Source of the DNA: Caenorhabditis elegans
Taxonomy: Eukaryota; Nematoda; Chromadorea; Rhabditida; Rhabditidae
DNA: 64,000 bases
Direction of reading: 5' to 3'
Assembly: GCF_000002985.6 (NCBI RefSeq)
Contig: NC_003279.8
Location: 6,200,001-6,264,000 of the forward strand
Part shown: in pieces, positions 57,521 through 64,000 of the stretch
Numbering within the stretch: position 1 is the stretch's first letter
Layout: each line of letters starts with the position of its first letter
The notes under the pieces: generated by a model
Databases searched by the model: none
Told to the model about the DNA's origin: nothing
Seen by the model: only the letters and a program-made list of their open reading frames with translations
Program-made: the position numbers and the translations under genes

Positions 57521-60262
57521 AATTTGTTACTTCGTTGTTTTTTTAAAATTTATCCGAGTTGTTATGTTATCTGATTTTGTCATATTATCATTGTTAAAAA
57601 AAATGAACGTTTTTCAGTTATTTGGTTTTCCGTTTTTGTTGCTTCTACCTTCAATTCCATCACTTTGATAACTTTTTCTTTGTCCTTTGTTCTGTTCATT
57701 CTCTTTCAATTCCACATAAATATAAATATAAATAAGCATTTGTTACACCATTCGTTACACTTTCTTCCCTTTCATCCACCACTTTTTTGTGGTTTTTTCT
57801 CTTTTTATTCTCATCTGAATGATTCATTCGTTCGTGATGTGTTCCTGTAAAGATTGGCTTCATCACTAAACATGAGAATTGATGAAAGAGTCTATTTCAA
57901 CAAACTTAGCAAATTGAATATTTATTATGAATACCCCGAAGAGAAATGTTTTTATTGAAACCTGAAACAGGAAATTTTTTCTGTCTTTCTGTTCATTCTG
58001 CTTCACACCGTTCAATATTCGATAGTAAGCATAAAAGTTTTAATGATATTGTATTCATGACTATGTGAAACATAACTTTAAAGGCGCAAGTCATTGTATT
58101 TGGCTGGTTCCACCACGACTTCTAATCTAACTAACGAAACCGTAGATCTGACAAAAAAATTCAAATTTATTTTCTAAGAAAAATTCTAAATAAATGGCTT
58201 AAAACCAAGTCATTTATTTAGAATTTTGAGAACTCGTAGCTCTAGTCTTACTGTAATGAAACAATCTGGGTTTCCACTTAATTAAAGGTATATGAGTAGT
58301 CAGTTAGGATTTTGTCTAGAAACATTTACAATAGTGAAAGAATATCGGAATAAAACACTCTAAGCATTTCAAAACATTTGAAAAAGTTCCCTCAAAGTTT
58401 TTGGATATTACCAATTTTTAAAAAATTTGGGTTTTTTGCAGGAAACTCAAATCAAAGCAATACTGTTGTCCGAAACCTTATAATGTTAAAATGTAAATAA
58501 TTAAAACGTAATAGATGTAAATCTAGTAGAATGTATTGGTCGACTTTCAAAATTATGAGTGGCTGAAAGTGAATGATTGTCATTTTTTTCGATCTTATAA
58601 GAAAATGTGTTAATTTCACTCTCAGACTTCAAACGAGACAAGCCGTATTTACCAAAAATTTAAAGATAAAATCTCCACTTTCAGAATTATTCTTTATCAC
58701 ATTTTTTTTCAAACGTTTTGCACTGTTTTCGAGAACTTGCTTGAGGAATTGTGGTATGTTTAATTTTGAAGTCTAGGAATTGGCTCGAATACGTTTATTT
58801 TCAGATACATATTCTTCTTTCTACTTTGGATTTCCAATATGCAAAGAAACTGTTTAAGAATCTTTACTCGCTTGCCCTTTTCCCAAAGTTTACCTCCTTC
58901 TGCTTAATTAAGCAATCCATATCTATGTTGTACTATCTGGAACTTCCGTTTTCCATCTTGTATTTCTCTATTTCTCTCTGTCCACCACCACATTCATTCA
59001 CCACCAGTAGTAGCCACCCTATCAATTGATCTTGTCATCACCAATTCCCATCATGATTATCATTATATCATCTACATATCCCACCTCTTTCCATTCACTA
59101 CTACACATATTTATGATTCTTTACATCTTCTTTTTCTTCATCATTCTCGAAAAACTGAATTCTTGTTGACAAATCATTGGATATCATCAGTGATAACAAA
59201 TTCTTCCAAATTGATTAGAGTGAGACACAAAAATGTTTTAAAAGTTCCTGCCCGCCCAAAAATGTTGGGATACAGACATAAATTCTCGGCTCCACCCATC
59301 TGTTTACGATATTGTCCTGTATCTCTGGGTCTCTCTACCTCTCATTACTACCATTCCCGTCGCCAGCCATCTATGTATCTATCTGTGTGTATCCCATTGC
59401 CTTCTTCCGAAACGCCTTCACTCGTCTATCTTTTTCCTTTCTTGTTTTCCCGATTCGCTTACAATTTTCGACATCACGTCCTTCCTCCCATCCCGCATTG
59501 GGTCACATACACCTTTCACTATAAATTCAAGAATTTTGGAATTTCTGAAAATTTGCTTAGCATATCTTTCTACGACTTACTCTTTAAAAACTGTACAGTT
59601 CCTTTGCAACCCGATATCCAAAATATTTATTTTTATTTGCAACTATTTAATTCTTTTTAGTTGCGACTCACATAGTCAGGCTAGAAAAACTGTAATCTAG
59701 AGGTATACCTACTAGGCAGGTAACTCGTCTTTGAGGCAACCTTTTAACCCTTTTTTCTTCAGTGTTTTTTGATAAGCCAGATGTGATTTTCAGCAAAAAA
59801 TGTGTTCCTTGGTCTCGACGCGAACTAAAAGTTTAATGTATTACTGTAGTTTTCCCCTACTCTGTGGCTGTTTTCATTGATTTATCTTTGGTTTTTTATG
59901 TTTTTGGAATTAAAGAAATATTGTTAAGTTAAGTCCTAAAAATAAAATAATTCGTACTACGTTACTCCTTAAAGGAGCAAACTCTTTTACGTATAAACTT
60001 CTCGGTCGCTTCGAGACCGGCTACTGTATTTTTGAAAGTAGTACTTGTGAAAAACTTTGTATAAATCTTCCAAGTATCCAAAGAATTTCCTGCCTGCCTA
60101 GAGACCTACATCTGAAACTCACCAACAAAGTATATCCGTAGTAGGCAGGCATGGAGACGTACCTGCCTGTCATGAAACTTTGGTTCTTGTCCATCTTCTT
60201 CCCTAGAATATTCGTAAATTGTTCCACAATATTTGTGAATTGTTCCAGCCATTGTATCCAAA
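57521..60262. other. 2.7-kb intergenic region, no gene supported
   Basis: AT-rich with many pyrimidine tracts. The + strand open frames at 58751-59029 and 59163-59660 are Phe, Ser, Leu and Tyr-rich translations of these tracts without splice or homology support. It probably includes the promoter of the small membrane-protein gene that follows. Confidence 0.5.
60106..60175. repeat. Dispersed GCCTGCCTAC-type palindromic repeat
   Basis: GTAGTAGGCAGGCATGGAGACGT...ACCTGCCTGTC is a partial inverted repeat. Related AGGCAGG/CCTGCC words occur at about 59714-59722, 60090-60100 and 63270-63279. This word is, from memory, a common C. elegans dispersed repeat. Confidence 0.6.
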
Positions 60263-62946
60263 ATGCCATCAACTTCCAAATTGATCATTTTGGCAACCAT
60301 CGCGTTGATTGGCGCCGTCTCTGGTCAAGAACAACAGGCATGCGCTGTCAATCAACTCTTTAATGGACAAATTTGCACGTGCGCTCCAGGGTAAGAGACG
60401 CAGATTGAAATGGTTCGAATAAGAGATAGAAAAATGACAAATTGTGGTAGAGTATCTGATTATGAGAATCCTCTGAGACACCACTCCCATTTTTCACCAA
60501 ATTTTTCTATTTTCAATGATGAAATTTGGGTTCCGTACGATCACGGTTTGATAAATTAATTGATGACGGAAAACCTTGAAAATCAAAATATTAACAAGCA
60601 TTTGAATTTCGAAAAAAAACTATTTGCAGGTGGAATATTAAACTAACAATAGAAATAGTTAATTGAAACAGCTTTTCCAACTGCTAGAACAACGTTCAAA
60701 TTGCATTTAGTGTGTTTTTATCAAAAATAACATATTCCGATCAACTCAAGAAACTTTGATGCAAACGATCAAACAGCCAAGATATGGGCGGATTAAATGT
60801 GAAATTTGGAACATTATCAATCTAAAACTGATTTTAAACGGACTAAACGTAAAAAACTATGCTATATAAGATTAGAAACATCTGAACAAATATAATTGAA
60901 TTCGAAGAAAACACAAGAAAACATTCTCGAAGTACGATCCACCCATTTCTTGGATTTTCGTCTTTTTGAGTTTAATTTTCATTTAACTATATTACGTTTT
61001 GTTCCTAAATTGAAATAATTAATTGAAACAAATTGGCACAATATTCTTACAATTGATAGAATCTTTTGGAATCAGGGTGCAAAAATTCATGAAGTCATTC
61101 TGGGTTTATCTTCAAATTAAGATACTTTTTTTGAAATTACATGTCAAAGGTACCTTTTTTAATTTTAAATTTCTTTTCATTTTGCAACATTTGACATTTT
61201 GCAACAAATTTCGACAGAAAATTCCACCAAAATTAACTGTCCACTTACCTCCCCATCTCTCTCTCTCTCTGTCTCTCAACCCATGTTTCCTTTTTTCAGA
61301 TATTTCTCTTCAGCCAACGATGACTCAAAGGCGCGTTGCGATGATGAATGTGAAGAGGTAATGAACGGAACAAAATGAATAAGAATACTCAACCGGTTTC
61401 ACATATGTTGCAGGTGTATTTCTCCGTTTTCACCACCGGAAAGTGTGTGGACAACATCTTTGGCAAAGTGCCAAAGGATCAACAACCTGCATGTAATTTG
61501 AGATGTGGAGTGAGTTTATTTCAAAGAATTATACCAGGAATATATAAAATATTTTTTTTAAAAAGTATTTCACAAACTTGAAAAACATCGTTTTGTGCAA
61601 AAACATCGTTAGGTATGATACTCTTTTAAAACAATATCATACTAGTATTTAAATTATAGCCTCCTAGTATTTAAATTATAGCCTAAAAAGTTGCAATATT
61701 CAAAAACATAAAATTCCACACTTTTTTAAACGAAACATGTCTCAACTGAAATGTCATAAACTAAATGATTTCAAAAATGCAAAACTCACTTTGTGCCCCC
61801 GAAATTTTGCCTGGAAAAATTTCAGTACATTTTAAAGTTTACTTAAAAAACCGTAGAGTTAAATACTCCAAAAGCGTGGCTGGATGATTTAAAAGTGTTA
61901 AGTATATTCAATCTCTGTTGTTTTCCGGTTTTTAGTTTTTTCAGAAAAGTTTTCAGAATGCTGTGATATTTCTATCTTCGTGTTCTGTGTAACAGTCTCA
62001 CAGTTTTACAAAATTACAATGATGAGAAAGTCGCGAAATTAAAAAAAATAATCTTATAAGTTAACTTGACAATATTATAATTGACAGATTTTTCCGAGTT
62101 AAAAAATACACATTTTTAAATAATATAAATTTCAGATCAGAATTCGTCTTTGGGCAACCATTGCTGCATTCGTCGTTATTGCTGCTGCTCTCGTATCCCT
62201 TGTTCTTGCTCTTCCAATGTGTATCGCATCTTGCTCAGCCTGTTTGAATGCCAAAAAGGTCAGTTTATTTAAATGTTGAAATTAAAACTAAACCGTTTTT
62301 ACGACATCGCTAGATATCTAGTGACATAATCTCTGCCTCCTTTTCATCCGTTCATTCACCCATTTGAACCTCATTTTGCCTCTTTTCATTTTTAAATAGA
62401 AAAAGAGAGGAATAAGTGGACACTCTCTTGACATCAACGAGATTTTTTGAAAAAAAAAACATATGGAAGAAAGTGTCTATTTTGATGAAAAAATGGGAAA
62501 GAAATGAGAAGTAATGGGTAGAGGAACTTGACAGTTTGGAACATGTTGAAAGAGAAAAATTGGTAAAAATTAGTCTTAATTTTAAAAAATAGTTTTCCGC
62601 GTCAATTCCTTTGAAAAATTATTTTTAAAAAAGCGAAAAAATTCGATCTTGTAAACGGCGGTCTGACAGCATTTCAGTATTCGCAGAGCGTTCTGAACAA
62701 TAACTTATTGTTTTACTTAAAGTTGTGTTGTTAAAATTTTAAAAGGGTTTCCTACTTTGTTTATAATAGAATTATAACTAATCTGAAAAAATTATATAAA
62801 TCAATAAAAGTCTAATATTAGTCCTAATAATTAACATGATCTCATTTTTGTCTTCCAAATCATCCATGCCGAACTGAAAACCAACCGGTATCCTCCAGTC
62901 CATCAACCTTCCGGCAATTTTCTGTCCGTTAGGCATGACAAACTAA
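60263..62946 (+). CDS. Small EGF-like single-pass membrane protein
   Basis: Exons 60263-60390, 61300-61357, 61414-61509 and 62136-62258 are solid; a last exon at 62899-62946 (TCC ATC AAC ... TAA) is in frame but its acceptor (TATCCTCCAG) is weak. About 150 residues. A signal peptide (MPSTSKLIILATIALIGAVSG) is followed by a cysteine-rich, EGF-like start (CAVNQLFNGQICTCAPGYF) with more cysteines (RCDDECEE, GKCVDN, CNLRCG), a membrane helix (IAAFVVIAAALVSLVLALP) and juxtamembrane cysteines (MCIASCSACLN) that could be palmitoylated. Function unknown. Intron 1 is 909 nt, with a CT-rich run just before its acceptor. Confidence 0.7.
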
Positions 62947-64000
62947 CAAATATTGTATTTATACATCTTTTTCGCAAAAATTAAATCCTTTCAATATCTG
63001 AGTCTCTTTGTACAGGCTAGACACTGTGAAAAGAGGTAATAATAGGATTGATAGTTGAATGCAAAAAAAGGAAGAAAAACTGGTTCTTTTGTAAAAGGAA
63101 AAAGGTTTTATTTTACTTTTATGCCATTGTATTCTTGTTGTTATTGTTTGTGGTTGTTGTGGTGGCAAATAGTATTAAATTTTGAACAGGGGGACACTGT
63201 ACAGATTAAAAAAAAGTAATGGAATAACAGCTACAACCTAGACGCTTTACTTCTTCAGTCGACCGAGCACGCCTGCCTGGCCCCCCCCCCCCCCCCCCCA
63301 TTTTTTGATTTCCAGACTCTTTTTCCAAAATTTCAAATTTAAAAAAGTTGTGCGATTTATTTTGGGCATAGAAACTTGAGTAGAGACAAGGCGGTACGGT
63401 AGTTTATCACTCAAGCCATTTTTTTTTCAGATTTAGACTTTGCAGAACTGCTAGTGATATTTAAGCTATAGACAATTGACCGGACATTTCCAAAGCTTAA
63501 GACTTCTTGGAATTTTCGGAAATTCATATCATTCTGCGTATCATATAAAGGTCAATAGGGAGACATTGCCGTTTCGAACTTATCATTTATCACTTGATAA
63601 CGGATAGATTGTGACACAATGAGAGGATAAGACATAAACCGCGCATAACCTAGATTTTTGATACATTTTTATTATCGATAACACAATTAAACTTAACGAG
63701 ACTGTTTCTTAGAATTACGGAAAGAATCTTGTGAGGGAAATTGGGAAATAAAATGCAAGCGTTTTTTAACCTAGGTAGATTATAAAATTCTGAAAAACTT
63801 TGCATCAAAATATTTTAAAGTATTTATACGTAAATAGCAATTTAAATATTAATCTGAATGCTATTCTGATACAATGAAATACAACAAAGATATTAACATG
63901 GAAAATTGGGATAACAAAATGAAAGACTAATAGACAATTTCCGTATCCGCCAGTTTATCTGTAAGACTTTTTATCGTGAGAAATATTTACTTCCGAGAGG
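62947..64000. other. 3' flank, no gene supported
   Basis: AT-rich, apart from the C tract. No open frame with splice support. A CAGTTTATCTG-type ending and poly-A/T runs only. Confidence 0.4.
63281..63299 (+). repeat. 19-nt poly-C tract (poly-G on the other strand)
   Basis: An uninterrupted run of 19 C, preceded by GCCTGCCTGG. On the minus strand it is a G19 tract able to form a quadruplex. Confidence 0.95.

Noticed and set aside
59163-59660. 165-codon + strand frame before the EGF-like gene
   Set aside because: Composition follows pyrimidine tracts; no conserved motif, and adjacent frames are open as well.

Overview
The window is nematode genomic DNA, almost certainly Caenorhabditis elegans. 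Introns are short with TTTTCAG acceptors, genes are dense on both strands, several ATGs sit within 10 nt of a trans-splice-like acceptor, and many worm families are recognisable (cuticle collagens, a colmedin, saposins, ech-1.2, fars-1, mrpl-23, rps-17, cebp-2, lpd-2). From memory this gene order fits chromosome I around cosmids T08B2 and C48E7; I could not check that. Exon coordinates were worked out by hand from splice signals, and I checked that the summed exons keep one open frame.

Layout. 1-193: C-terminus of a cuticle collagen (+). 1025-2066: coiled-coil protein (-), with degenerate repeated exon-like motifs upstream. 4014-6884: BAAT/acyl-CoA thioesterase-family enzyme (+). 7208-9743: mitochondrial trifunctional protein alpha (-). 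11362-14575: mrpl-23 downstream of fars-1 (-), a probable operon; fars-1 has an extra in-frame N-terminal domain. 14665-15532: cysteine-rich single-pass membrane protein (+), followed closely by the RBM5/RBM10 splicing factor at 15791-19837 (+). 20149-20750: rps-17 (-). 21285-22873: unrecognised lysine-rich protein (-).

22.9-31.3 kb is a gene-poor, repeat-rich island. It holds an inverted pair of a 137-bp repeat near its two ends, a palindromic minisatellite, a decayed terminal-uridylyltransferase copy, tandem AT-rich repeats, a LINE relic split by a palindromic TA-target DNA element, and a 14-C tract.

31.4-35.9 kb is a palindrome-like arrangement. Two nearly identical secreted Thr/Glu-rich protein genes face away from each other on about 1-kb inverted arms around a cuticle collagen gene, with a third broken copy of the 3' end beside them. 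36.2-49.4 kb is a CSPG4/NG2-type transmembrane proteoglycan core protein with 15 countable CSPG repeats and a C-terminal YWV PDZ ligand; one of its introns carries an opposite-strand single-exon gene. Then come a saposin-like gene (-), a colmedin (+), and a tight + strand run cebp-2, lpd-2, POLR3C homologue that looks like an operon. After 2.7 kb without a gene comes a small EGF-like membrane protein gene. The last kilobase is non-coding with a 19-C tract.

Functional themes are translation (fars-1, mrpl-23, rps-17, Pol III), mRNA processing (RBM5/10), mitochondrial and peroxisomal-type lipid metabolism, and extracellular matrix or cell surface.
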